Shown in pieces: positions 33,603 to 43,885 of a stretch of 64,000 bases of DNA. How positions within the stretch are numbered: position 1 is the first letter of the stretch; each line of letters starts with the position of its first letter. Both the position numbers and the translations under genes were made by a program. The notes below the pieces were generated by a model. That model saw nothing but the letters and a program-made list of their open reading frames with translations, did no database searches and was not told the origin of the DNA. Source of the DNA: Daucus carota subsp. sativus (Eukaryota; Streptophyta; Magnoliopsida; Apiales; Apiaceae); assembly GCF_001625215.2 (NCBI RefSeq), contig NC_030385.2, positions 31,025,598 through 31,089,597 of the forward strand. The letters are read 5' to 3'.

Positions 33603-36600
33603 TCAACTTGAACTGATTTTCTTGATGGCCTCTTCAATAGCAGGAACGTTCTCCTTCAAGCATGCCCACTGCTCAGCAGTCAAGGCTATTCCTGTGGAAG
33701 TAGCAAATTCAAGGATCTTGTCATCTTGTATCAGTTTAAAGGGTAAAGGTACCCTTGAAAACATTATACTAATAATAGAGGTATCCCTTTAATCAGTATA
33801 ATTGCAACAGAGACTAGTATACTGCATCCACAATCAAAATTTAAGAGTCAAAATTTCACCAGTTGAAATATTCCAAGGGAGTAGTTCCCTCGAATATATA
33901 ATCAGCGGAAAGAAACTCTTTTCAAAGTCAGTTGATCGAGGAATTTAGTTTCCTCGAAAATATAATTATAAGAAAATAAAAGGCCTTTACAAAATTATGT
34001 ACTTTACAGAAATTCAGTTTCTATCTGCTCATTTTGGAACAGGGGTGCCAGCAAATGACAGAACATCAGAGTGTTTTTTTTTTTTGAAAGACAGAACGTC
34101 AGAGTTATTAGATCAAACAATGAACATATATTGACATGACGATGTTGTCTTAAATTTAGTAATTATAATTACTACTGCAATGTGACATCGAGTAGGAAAC
34201 CCAAAGCCTTAAATTTTTGTAAGAAAATACACGTAGCTGCGGACATGACTATTACATCATATGATCATCGTAATACAGTCAGACTCATAGGCAGTATCAG
34301 ATATTTTTAAGCTTATGAAATATGATATATACATAACAAAACCATGCAGCAACTGGGAGAACAGATACATAGAGTGAAGAAAGAATTAATTGACTAAGGG
34401 TGTCTAACGAAGAAGTATTTTCATTACATAACTGCATTCGGGAAACAAGTGGATTGGAATAGATATATGATAAAAAGTTAATGTGATGAAGCTTCTTTAC
34501 TTATAAATCAGGAAAAAGAATAATGTAATTGTACAGATGCAATCTAAACAAAAGAGTCTACTATCTATTGTAAATCAAGGAGTTTATGTCAAAGTGGCCA
34601 CTCATTGCAGTCAAATGTATCACTTGACTCATCATTCTGAACAGGAACTCGTATAAACCACTTAAATCATTATATATATTATTCTATTCAATTTCTCACA
34701 AAAATTAATATAAATTATGATAGAATGAAGGTCACCTGCTAATGTAGCAGTTGTAGGGTACCTATTTGACCGAAAAATATGAAAGCAACGGATAATTCAA
34801 AGCCCAGTTTATCAATTTTGTCACTTTTTCCATTATTCTTTTTAAGAAATTGAATGAAGTGAGATATCTGGTGATTGAAGTGGTTTAACGAGTCCCTGTT
34901 CAGAACGAGAGTCAAGTGAGACATTTGAGTGCAATGAGTGGCCACTTTGATATAAACCCTTGTAAAATAGACCACAAATTCCAAACAAAACCAGAAGCGT
35001 CCAGAATTATATATTCTTGTGACACATTTAAAAATAAACAATTAGTTCACCATTGCGCAAAAACAAACAAACAGAACACTGCAAAAATCAAACACAACAA
35101 CAACAACAATGATGATGGATTTACCTTTAGCGGAAGGTAACTCTTTTCCCTCTTTGTCGTAGTACTCCCTTATGGACAGAAAGTTTCTCCCTTTAAACTC
35201 TCCCCAGGTTACCCTCCTCTTACTCGATAACTACACATAATCACAGAACAAACAACTCACCTAACCGCCATATATAAATATAACAAATTAGTAACGGTTC
35301 ATACAATTCACATAACCAAATAACCAATACAAATAGACTCATGTTCAGGTTAGAGCAACTGTTTTAGCATGACAACAAGTGAGAAGACTAGTTCCGCAGA
35401 AGTTCAGAAGTTCTCAAATAGATGTCTCTGCACATTTTTAAAAGTGTCAACAATTATTCTCACATGTTTTTTTCACACTAGAACTATTCACCACTAAGCA
35501 CAATCCTATATATATATACAAACACCTTGCAACATAATCACTCCCTCTGCAACATAATAACAACATTAGTTACACACAATACATTAACACATATATAACC
35601 AAATGCTATCGAGCTCATCAAACTTTAGTTTATCGAGATTCGAAATACGAAGAACAGAAACTGTAGAAACACTCAACTATTGTGTGTGTTGTGCGTGAAT
35701 AAAGTATAGAGATGCAGAGTAATGTAAGAGAATTTAAGAAGGCAGAACTCTTGTATTACTGTGATAATACTTTACATGCTCAAGAGCCAGCTTTATAGAG
35801 TAGATAATACACAGAAAGTCTAATTTACATAAATAAAGCGTTTGCTATTTACTAGTACAGATGATCTGCTAAGCTCCCAACTATATTGCCACAATAGTCC
35901 AACTATAGCTGTTAGTGTCTAGCATAGATGTGAACATAGCAGAGATGTGAACATATTTCAACACCCCCCCCCCCCCCCCCCCCCCCCCTCAAACTGAAGA
36001 TGGTTGTAAAATCAGCTTGAGTTTGGAAACAAAATTACGAAAACTTCCAGGAGGATGACTTTTCGTGAATAAATCTGCAGAATTATCAGCACTAGGGACA
36101 CCACATAGACGAACTATGCCTTTTGCAACTTGTTGACGTGTGAAGTGACAATCAATTTCTATATGTTTAGTGCGCTCGTGAAAAACATCATTGTGAGCAA
36201 TGTCTATAGCACTTTTACTGTCGCAGTAGATAGAAGTGGCTGGAGAATGGGTGACACTCATATCTTCAAGTAACCATCGTAGCCAAATTAGTTCTTGTGT
36301 GGTGTCGGCAAGAGCCCGATATTCTGACTCAGCACTTGATCGAGAAGCAAGAGAATGTTTCTTACTACGCCAGGAGATAAGAGAATTTCCAAGAAAGAAA
36401 CAAAATCCCGTAGTAGAGCATCTTGTAGTGGGATCACCACCCCAATCAGCATCTGAGTAGGCATGTAACTCAAGAGAAGAGTCAAATGAATAATGTAATC
36501 CCTGAAATATACTGCCTTTGACATAACGAAGTATGTGAAGAACAGCTGAGAAGTGAGGAGTGCGAGGTGCTGCCATGAACTGACTTACAATGTGCACGGC

Positions 36601-39600
36601 ATGAGCAATATCTGGGCGAGTTACAGTGAGATAAATTAAACTCCCAACCAATTGGCGATACAATGTAGGATTGGAAAGTAATTCACCATCTTCTCCGTTA
36701 AGTTTAACCTCGTATTCCAAAGGAGTAGAGGCAATCTTGGTGTCACTGATTCCAGATTTTAATAATAGGTCAGATGCATACTTTACTTGTGAAAGAGTGT
36801 AGCCAGTAGGGACAGAAGAAACCTCAAGACCCAAGAAGTAGCTCAATGAACCAAGATCCTTCATTTCAAATTGTTGGCTGAGAAATAGTTTAAGTTCAGA
36901 AATGCCTTTGGTGTCATCTCCAGTAATGATCATGTCATCGACGTATAGAAGAAGTAAAACACTTCCTCGTTCAGACCGTCGTATGAAAAGGGCATGATCA
37001 TATGGGCTTGAAGAAAACCCCAATTGCTGAACTATTTTGCTGAATTTTTCAAACCAAGCTCGAGGTGCTTGTTTAAGACCATAAAGAGCCTTGTTAAGCT
37101 TGAATACTTGATTTGGAGAGTGCGAGAAACCTGGAGGAGGTTTGAGATAAACTTCCTCGTGAAGGTCTCCATTGAGAAAGGCATTCTTGACATCCATTTG
37201 CCACATATCCCAGTGTTTTGATGCTCCAACAGCTAGTAGACTTCGAACAGATGTGAGACGAGCAATTGGTGCGAAAGTTTCCTCGTAATCAATGCCATAC
37301 TCTTGAGTAAAGCCTCTAGCAACTAGACGAGCTTTATATCTTTCAATAGAACCATCAGATTTTGTTTTAATTTTGTAGATCCATCGACAACCCACTGCTG
37401 TTTTATCAGGAGGTAAAGTAACAAGATCCCAAGTATGTTTCCGGTCTAATGCCTGAAGCTCTTCTGCCATTGCTTTCTGCCAAAGAGGGTTAACACTCGC
37501 CTCTCTATATGTTTGAGGCTCATGTAATGCTTGTATAGCAGAATAAACATGATAATCAGTAAGTCGAACCGAAGGTTTTCTTACCCGAGTAGCGCGATGA
37601 ACAGACTCATTTGGTAGAGTGATAGGCTCAACATTAGAATCCTCAAACTGAACTTCTATTGAAGGAACATTGGTAGTTGGAGATGGCTGAGTGAGCTCAA
37701 GTGGAGAATCTGCTGAAAATATGTTAGTAGAAGATGATGGACATTCTATATTTTCATCAGTGGGGTGTAGATCAACAAAAGGATCTGTAAAGTGGGAAAT
37801 GCTAGTAGTAGTGTCAATTTTAAATTCTGACATAGATGAAAACATTTTGTGTTCCCAAAATGTCACATTACGAGAAACTCGTAGACGTTGGGAGATAGGA
37901 TCCCAACAACGATATCCCTTTTGACCACTACCATAGCCAATAAAGCAACAAAGACGAGCACGTGGCTCTAGTTTTGTTCTTTCATGTGGAGGAAGAAGAA
38001 CAAAACATGCAGAACCAAAAACCTTAAGAGAATCATATGACGGAGGTTCTTCATATAATTTTTCATAAGGAGACAAGTTATTTGTAACAGGAGAAGGAAT
38101 CATATTGATTGTGTAAACAGCAGTTAATGCAGCTTCCCCCCAAAATAATTCTGGACAAGAAGAGGAAATGAGAAGAGCTCGAACTGTATCAAGAATGTGC
38201 CTATGTTTACGTTCAGCACGACCATTTTGTTGTGATGTGTAAGGACAAGAGCTTTGTGCAAGAGTGCCATAAGATGCCAAAAATTTGTTAAGATCTGATT
38301 CTTTGTATTCTTTGGCATTATCGGCACGAAAAAGCTTGATTTTCTTTTTGAATTGAGTGTTAATCATAGTGGCAAAATTTTTATAAGTTTCTCCTAATTC
38401 TGAACGATTTTTCAAAATATATATCCAAGTGTATCGAGAAAAATCATCAACAAATATGACATAGTATCTTGACCCTCCCATAGTTGGAGTTGGAGAGGGA
38501 CCCCAAATATTAGAATGTATTAGGTCAAAAGTAGCTGAAGATTTTTCATAATGAATAGGAAAGGGAAGTACATGATGTTTTGCCAGTCTACATGAAACAC
38601 AATCAATTGTGTCTAGATTAACAATACCTAGATGACCACTAGAAATAAGACTATGTAAACGAGATTGTGATGGATGACCTAACCGGGAATGCCAGATGTT
38701 GGTTGTAGTGGAAAAAGAACCAACTAGATGATTGGATGATGATTTTGGTGTAGGAAGATGAAGGGAAATGAGCTCAAACAACCTTCCGCATCTACGGCCT
38801 GTCCCAAAGGTCTGTCCTGTCTGAGGATCCTGTACATGACAACCAGAAGAGGTAAAGATTATATTAAAACCAAGATCACATAATTGACCGATGGAAATAA
38901 GATTAAGTGATAGATTAGGAACGAAGTATGTGTCAGGAAGATTAAGATCTTTTGTAGATACAGTTCCAATATGTGTCACTTTCATGGTAGAACCATCGGC
39001 AGTTTGAATATTTGGAAGGGATGGACTCTGTGTTTTCATGGTGAATATGGATGAATCATTTGTCATATGATTACAACATGCAGAGTCAAAATACCAAGAA
39101 GTACCTGAAGTGGCAGAGAATGCAGTGGAAGGAGAGTTGGCTTTAAGTAAAACCTGTTTGAGCAAAGATTCCAACTCACTAGTAGATGTGGTTGGAGATT
39201 CAGAGGTTGCAGCAGCAGAAGACAGAGTAAACTTGTTTGAATGGAATGATGGCTTTTTCTTGCAGAATTGTATTGAGTAATGACCTTTCTGATGACAATG
39301 TTGACATATATGATTACGCAGTGTTATGCAATCCTTTGTCACATGTCCACTTTGAAGACAGAACCTGCAAAATGGTTTGTCAGAAATAGATACCGAAGGT
39401 ACGGCAAGTACATTATCAACCACAGATTTGAATTTTCCAAGGCCAAGTCGAGTTTCCTCAGAGATAAGTTCAGCAACAGAACTTTCTAATGAGGGCAGTG
39501 GAACTCGATGAAGAAGAGCAGCTTTAACTGGTTCGAAATCTTGAGTGAGAGCCATAAGAAACTGGATGAGTCGTTGCTGGTCACGATATGTGTGATAAAG

Positions 39601-42563
39601 TGTAGCATCTTCTGTATGTAACCACTTTGGTTCGGATAATGTTAGTTGATCCCAAAGTGATTGTATCTGAGAGAGAAAATCTGCAACTGGTTGACCAGGC
39701 TCTTGTTTTTGCTTGCTTAGCGAACTCATGATCTGATATTGGTGAGAAAGATCAGATGTAGTGTATCTTGATGCCAGTAAGTCCCAAATTTCTTTTGCGG
39801 TGTCATAATTTCCAAACTGTAAATTAATTTTAGAAACTGAAGAGTTTCTAAAAAATGTGATAGCTTGGTGATTTTTGACATCCCATTCTTCAATGCGGTC
39901 CTTGAATTTAGAGTCGGCTTCATCTTTTTCTTTTGTCGGAATAGTAAAATCCCCATTCACATACCGCCATAGTCTTTTTCCTTTGAGAAAACTGCGCATA
40001 GCTTGAGACCAAATTATATAATTCGAGCCATTCAAAATCGTTTGAATCGGTGAACTATTTTCTTTCTCCATGTAAGATAAGATAAGTGCAGAGACTAAAA
40101 CACGTGAAGTATAAAAATACAAGAGCTGGTGGTAAATGTGAGGGTCCCGAGAGGTAATTAGCTAATAAAGATATCAGTGTTATTAAACGCGATATGCGCA
40201 CCGAAGCGCAAAGGCCTTACAGGGCATAAGCGCAACGCGCAATGCGCAAAGCGCGGATTCATTGAAAACATGTAAAAAATATATATATAGACGATATATA
40301 TTGTAAAACATTATATAGTTATAGATAATAAAACATTAATATGCAAAAGTCAGTCATCAAAAATGATAATGCAACTAGAGTACCTAAAAATTCAAAGCCT
40401 AGAATAGTTTACAGGCACGGTGGCAAAGAAATGCGAAGTTATCCACTAAATCACTAATCATCTTCTTCGTCTTCATCAATATTCACAAAATCATCTTCTT
40501 CACTATTTTGATTTGGATCTTCAACAAATTCAATTTATTCTTCGTCATTCTCAATGATATATATCCTATGTATATGCATGTATATATATGTATATATCTT
40601 ATGTAACTGCTACATATCTATGTGTGTGTGTGTCATATATGTGTGTATATACAAGAATAAGAAGATGAGGTATATGTATGTTTATCCTATGTAATTAAGA
40701 GAGAGAGAGAGTTCAGATCAAGAAAAAAAGTATAATTATAAGAGAGAGTCCAGAGGTAAAAATAAGTAGATTCGCCCAGTTATGTTTGTTTCTCGGTTGC
40801 TAGGTAGTGTTTTTAGGGTTTTTTTATGACCCATGTCTATTTAAAGAGCTTAGTCAATGGCCCAGTCAAGCCACTCAACGTCCTAGTCAATTATTACACA
40901 AAAGCGCGCTTCTTTTTGCGCTTTTCGCATCTCGCTTAATCCCAAGAAGCGCAGAAATGCGCTCGCATCATTGAACTCGCATCGCATATACAAAGCGATG
41001 CGCATCAGCTGCGCTTCGATGCGCTTCTCGCTTATGCGCGCGCATATGCGCGCTTTTAACAACACTGAAAGATATATTAACCAAATTAAAAACCAAACAG
41101 TACGAGATGTATAAGATATGTAAATGTATGTGGTTTAAATCAGGGTACCCACTTCACTTCACCAGAGACGAGGACACCGCACCAGAGACGAGGACAACGC
41201 GATTCAAAAGCACACCAGAGACAACTGATCACTTTGATATTTTTAAATCGCTGCTATTACACACGATTCAAGAGGCGGCTATTTTAACACGATTCAAGAG
41301 ACGGCTATTTTACTGGGAGATACAAGTACTGAGTCAACTCGGAGCAACTTGAAATTGTGAAGGATTGAATTGAGTGAGTCAGTGAGTCGACTCGTTACTG
41401 GGTTTACTTGGAGTTTGTTGACTGGGGTGCAGCGGAACTAGGGACGAAGGAACTTGATGACTCAATTTTATACAAGACTGAGTTTGTCAAAATTTGTGGA
41501 TTTGGACGGCTCACCGAGTTGACTGGGATCGAGTCTCTGTGTGGAATCTGGGTTTTGAGTACAGCTATATGTGACTGGTGTTTGTGGTACCCAACAGTGG
41601 TGGTTGTGTAACTCAAGGAAGTTGGCTGACAACCTGTTTGTGTAATGTCTCAACGAACTGGCGTAACAAGAACAATGAGGCCAAGATGAGGATTAGCGGA
41701 AGCAATTGAGGTAAGGAGCTTAAGGCTCTGATACCATGTAGAAACACTCAACTATTGTGTGTGTTGTGCGTGAATAAAGTATAGAGATGCAGAGTAATGT
41801 AAGAGAATTTAAGAAGGCAGAACTCTTGTATTACTGTGATAATACTTTACATGCTCAAGAGCCAGCTTTATAGAGTAGATAATACACAGAAAGTCTAAGT
41901 TACATAAATAAAGCGTGTGCTATTTACTAGTACAGATGATCTGCTAAGCTCCCAACTATATTGCCACAATAGTCCAACTATAGCTGTTAGTGTCTAGCAT
42001 AGATGTGAACATAGCAGAGATGTGAACATATTTCAACAGAAACTAAAAGCTAACACGAGGAACAACAGACCACTCCCTCCCTCTGTGACAGAATAATAGA
42101 ATCAGTTCCAGTTCACATTTCACAAAATAAATAACACATGGATAACATATAACTCAAAATTCAAATCTATCCAGCATATCAAATATCAATTTATCAAAAT
42201 TCCACGAGAATAGAAACTAACACGACAAATGATGAGATCGCCGTTGTCATCATACTCCATCGCGCCTTGGCCTTGCTCTCCTTCCTCTTCATTCTCCTCT
42301 GCTACCACTTCTTCTTCCTCTCCTTTCTCTTCTTGCTCTTCCTTTTGATTTTCCTGGTCCTCTAGATGCTCAATGTACGAATTAACAACTCCGCGCACAA
42401 ATGATTTGTAATCAGGTTGAGAGAGATCGAGATCTAGCTGCTCCGAAGCCAATTTACGAACCTTAGCTTCGGTAGTCTTGTCCATGTCGGAGCTTTTGAG
42501 AATCTCTATCACTTTCTCTTCAATCATCTTCTGTTCAGCTGTAAGTTCCTCTTTCTCCGCCAT
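33603..42563 (-). CDS. KELP: RNA polymerase II transcriptional coactivator KELP (PC4/Sub1 family)
   Basis: Three exons (42563-42222, 35230-35125, 33691-33603) join in phase to 179 codons (178 aa; Arabidopsis KELP is about 165). The N-terminal third (MAEKEELTAEQKMIEEKVIE, KVRKLASEQLDLDLSQPDYK) is the DEK-C-like helical domain of KELP. A Glu-rich linker follows (about residues 72-100). The PC4 single-strand-DNA-binding domain begins at YDDNGDLIICR and runs through LSSKRRVTWGEFKGRNFLSI and IREYYDKEGKELPSAKG to a C-terminal helix (LTAEQWACLKENVPAIEEAI). PC4 proteins act in the nucleus as coactivators. Intron 1 is 7 kb because it holds a complete copia retrotransposon in the same orientation; intron 2 holds an inverted-repeat element at 34576-34962. 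Coding exons are intact. Confidence 0.92.
34576..34962. mobile_element. Inverted-repeat (MITE-like) element in KELP intron 2
   Basis: The left end caaggagtttatgtcaaagt and the inverse of the right end caagggtttatatcaaagtg match, and the arms remain similar for about 90 bp (including gtggccactcattgca and ctgaacagg). No clear target duplication is visible, so the superfamily is left open. Confidence 0.7.
35662..35963 (-). repeat. 3' LTR of the copia element
   Basis: This 302-bp repeat is identical to 41737-42038 except for two T/G differences. The ends are TG...CA (minus strand TGTTGAAATATG ... GTTTCTACA). It is flanked on the outside by GAAAC (35657-35661), the left half of the 5-bp target duplication. 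Confidence 0.97.
35964..35988 (-). repeat. Polypurine tract expanded to a 25-nt G run
   Basis: On the element's strand a run of 25 G lies between the gag-pol stop codon and the 3' LTR, where the polypurine tract must be. Such tracts normally are 10-15 mixed purines, so the length could be slippage or an assembly uncertainty. Confidence 0.85.
35989..40071 (-). CDS. Copia gag-pol polyprotein, 1,360 aa, integrase first Asp replaced by Asn
   Basis: The start at MEKENSSPIQTILNG (40071) matches copia gag N-termini; an upstream ATG at 40122 is in frame but less likely. Order: gag with two CCHC knuckles (CRFCLQSGHVTKDC near residue 235, CQHCHQKGHYSIQFC near 257), protease (WYFDSACCNHMT near 325), GAG-pre-integrase (WHSRLGHPSQSRLH), integrase, reverse transcriptase with LLLYVDDMIITG (near 1040) and RNase H (SDADWGG, SRSSAESEYRALA). 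In the integrase, Asp584 and Glu620 are present with 35 residues between them, but the first catalytic Asp of the HSDxWGP motif is Asn521 (HSNIWGP, codon aat). There are no stops or frameshifts. Reverse transcription looks possible; integration by its own enzyme looks impaired. Confidence 0.95.
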   Translation of the reverse strand: MEKENSSPIQTILNGSNYIIWSQAMRSFLKGKRLWRYVNGDFTIPTKEKDEADSKFKDRIEEWDVKNHQAITFFRNSSVSKINLQFGNYDTAKEIWDLLASRYTTSDLSHQYQIMSSLSKQKQEPGQPVADFLSQIQSLWDQLTLSEPKWLHTEDATLYHTYRDQQRLIQFLMALTQDFEPVKAALLHRVPLPSLESSVAELISEETRLGLGKFKSVVDNVLAVPSVSISDKPFCRFCLQSGHVTKDCITLRNHICQHCHQKGHYSIQFCKKKPSFHSNKFTLSSAAATSESPTTSTSELESLLKQVLLKANSPSTAFSATSGTSWYFDSACCNHMTNDSSIFTMKTQSPSLPNIQTADGSTMKVTHIGTVSTKDLNLPDTYFVPNLSLNLISIGQLCDLGFNIIFTSSGCHVQDPQTGQTFGTGRRCGRLFELISLHLPTPKSSSNHLVGSFSTTTNIWHSRLGHPSQSRLHSLISSGHLGIVNLDTIDCVSCRLAKHHVLPFPIHYEKSSATFDLIHSNIWGPSPTPTMGGSRYYVIFVDDFSRYTWIYILKNRSELGETYKNFATMINTQFKKKIKLFRADNAKEYKESDLNKFLASYGTLAQSSCPYTSQQNGRAERKHRHILDTVRALLISSSCPELFWGEAALTAVYTINMIPSPVTNNLSPYEKLYEEPPSYDSLKVFGSACFVLLPPHERTKLEPRARLCCFIGYGSGQKGYRCWDPISQRLRVSRNVTFWEHKMFSSMSEFKIDTTTSISHFTDPFVDLHPTDENIECPSSSTNIFSADSPLELTQPSPTTNVPSIEVQFEDSNVEPITLPNESVHRATRVRKPSVRLTDYHVYSAIQALHEPQTYREASVNPLWQKAMAEELQALDRKHTWDLVTLPPDKTAVGCRWIYKIKTKSDGSIERYKARLVARGFTQEYGIDYEETFAPIARLTSVRSLLAVGASKHWDMWQMDVKNAFLNGDLHEEVYLKPPPGFSHSPNQVFKLNKALYGLKQAPRAWFEKFSKIVQQLGFSSSPYDHALFIRRSERGSVLLLLYVDDMIITGDDTKGISELKLFLSQQFEMKDLGSLSYFLGLEVSSVPTGYTLSQVKYASDLLLKSGISDTKIASTPLEYEVKLNGEDGELLSNPTLYRQLVGSLIYLTVTRPDIAHAVHIVSQFMAAPRTPHFSAVLHILRYVKGSIFQGLHYSFDSSLELHAYSDADWGGDPTTRCSTTGFCFFLGNSLISWRSKKHSLASRSSAESEYRALADTTQELIWLRWLLEDMSVTHSPATSIYCDSKSAIDIAHNDVFHERTKHIEIDCHFTRQQVAKGIVRLCGVPSADNSADLFTKSHPPGSFRNFVSKLKLILQPSSV
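40175..41067. mobile_element. Non-autonomous hAT element inside the copia leader, 893 bp
   Basis: The terminal repeats are CAGTGTTATTAAACGCG on the left and the inverse of CAGTGTTGTTAAAAGCG on the right, flanked by a perfect 8-bp duplication AAAGATAT (40167-40174 and 41068-41075), as for hAT. Subterminal regions are packed with gcgc/gcgcat words (40180-40255 and 40900-41060) that can form extended hairpins. The middle is AT-rich with no transposase frame. Confidence 0.92.
41725..41736 (-). promoter_or_regulatory. Primer-binding site for initiator methionine tRNA
   Basis: On the minus strand TGGTATCAGAGC follows the 5' LTR directly. This is the standard complement to the 3' end of plant initiator tRNA-Met used by copia elements. 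Confidence 0.95.
41737..42038 (-). repeat. 5' LTR of the copia element
   Basis: 302 bp, TG...CA ends, two differences from the 3' LTR (g for t in gtctaagttac and in aagcgtgtgc). Flanked on the outside by GAAAC (42039-42043). Confidence 0.97.
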
Positions 42564-43334
42564 TGATTTCTGTGTTTCGGGATTCTAGGGTTTAAACAGG
42601 AAACAAGAAAGTATTGTGTGCGGGCCTGCGGGGGAAAGCGGAGAGGTGTTTTGGGGAGAATTAAAAAAACAAAATTTGGTTAAATTGTTTTGAAAATAAT
42701 CCTAATATTTCCTCGATATTATTTTTGACCAAAAGATTATTAATAAAACAGATATCTCTGGAGATTATTGAAAATATAGTATAATTTTATATGAAGCAGA
42801 CCATTAAATATAAAATTATTTAAAACATAAATTACTCATCAATCATCAATCATCAATAAATATATTATATACTTATATATAATAAGCGTAAGGGAGATAA
42901 TTTGGTCGCATGGTCCTCTGGTCCAAAAACTTATCATCCGTTGGATCTTATATTGAACAAATAAGCACCGTTAGATTGGAAAATTAACTTCTGCTCTACA
43001 AGGCAACTGATATCATCTTGCATGTTTATAATTCCTTTTCTGAATCCAAAACAAATTTTGTCTTTCACGTGTATATGATTTTTTTAATCCCAAATAAATA
43101 TTTCCTACTAGTTTTATTCGTAGAATCATATAAATCTCACCGTCACAATTTTTTTATAATATATTTTAAAATTAATAAGCCGGATTTATGTGATTAGCAA
43201 ATACAAAAACCTTTTCTTAATCCAAAATAGATTCTACCTTCTTATTGCATGTTTATGATTCATTTTCTTAATTTAAAAACAAATTATATTTATCAATTTT
43301 AATTTAGAACTATATAAATTTTTTGAAAAATATG
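42564..43334. other. KELP promoter and AT-rich spacer
   Basis: The first 100 bp hold the KELP leader (aaaccctagaatcccgaaac on the minus strand, a telo-box type word often found near translation-related plant genes). The rest is AT-rich with no gene. Confidence 0.45.
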
Positions 43335-43348
43335 TAAATCACATTATA

Positions 43349-43556
43349 TATTTTTTATTTTTATTTTTAACCTAGGAACCCGCAGCCGCTACCATTCGGG
43401 TGCGCACTGGGTAAACCCACGAGCTCACGCAATAACGCTAGGCTCTAATCCACCTTTTGGGCACGCAATAGCGCTAGGCTCTAATCCACCTTTTGGGGGT
43501 CGAACCTGTGACCAAGAGAATACATGTCCTCTCTTTAACCAGCTAAACCATCTATT
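43349..43556 (-). mobile_element. tRNA-derived SINE, 208 bp
   Basis: On the minus strand the head has an A box (tttagctggtta, 43547-43536) and a B box (aggttcgaccccc, about 43506-43494), and the tail ends in an A-rich run. It is flanked by a 14-bp duplication, taaatcacattata (43335-43348) / taaatcacactata (43557-43570), with one mismatch. A 36-bp internal stretch (cgctaggctctaatccacc...) is duplicated in tandem. Confidence 0.85.
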
Positions 43557-43570
43557 TAAATCACACTATA

Positions 43571-43885
43571 ATAATTCTAATATAAAATACATTTATAAAT
43601 ATAATCTAATAAGAGTTGGCAATAACGTATTCCACTCAAAATATATTAAAATTTTATAGAAAGAATTTAATATTTTGGCAGGGTGCATACGAGAAAAGGA
43701 ATGGCTTTATTACAATAGTTTATTTGAAGTCATTAATGACTGTGATGATGTATTTACCACAGTTCTAACTTACAAACAAATTATAATTTTGAATTTTAAA
43801 AAATTTCTTCACCCATTTAAAATATTTTTAAAAAATTTATAAATAATTAAAAAGCTCCCGTGCCTTGCACGGGCTATAAGCTAAG
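43571..43885. mobile_element. 3' end of a Helitron-like element
   Basis: Just before 43886 lie the hairpin cccgtgccttgcacggg and then ctataagctaag. This hairpin-plus-CTRR arrangement is the usual Helitron 3' end. The 5' part cannot be traced. It adjoins the next element directly. Confidence 0.45.

Larger units (their letters stand above)
35662..42038 (-). mobile_element. Complete Ty1/copia LTR retrotransposon in KELP intron 1
   Basis: Two 302-bp LTRs, a primer-binding site, one uninterrupted gag-pol frame and a purine tract are all in place on the minus strand. The 5-bp target duplication GAAAC is perfect (35657-35661 and 42039-42043). With only two differences between the LTRs the insertion is recent. 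The leader contains a later hAT insertion (40175-41067); without it the element is about 5.5 kb. One key integrase residue is changed (see the polyprotein). Confidence 0.97.

Noticed and set aside
36236..39956. Several 60-78-residue frames on the plus strand and in other minus frames inside 36-40 kb
   Set aside because: They are shadows of the copia polyprotein and show no independent coding features.
35989..40122. Start of the copia polyprotein at 40122
   Set aside because: The 17 extra N-terminal residues are not gag-like; the Met at 40071 matches the family start.
43349..43556. A functional tRNA gene
   Set aside because: Only the A and B boxes are tRNA-like; there is no cloverleaf, and the A-rich tail plus target duplication mark a SINE.
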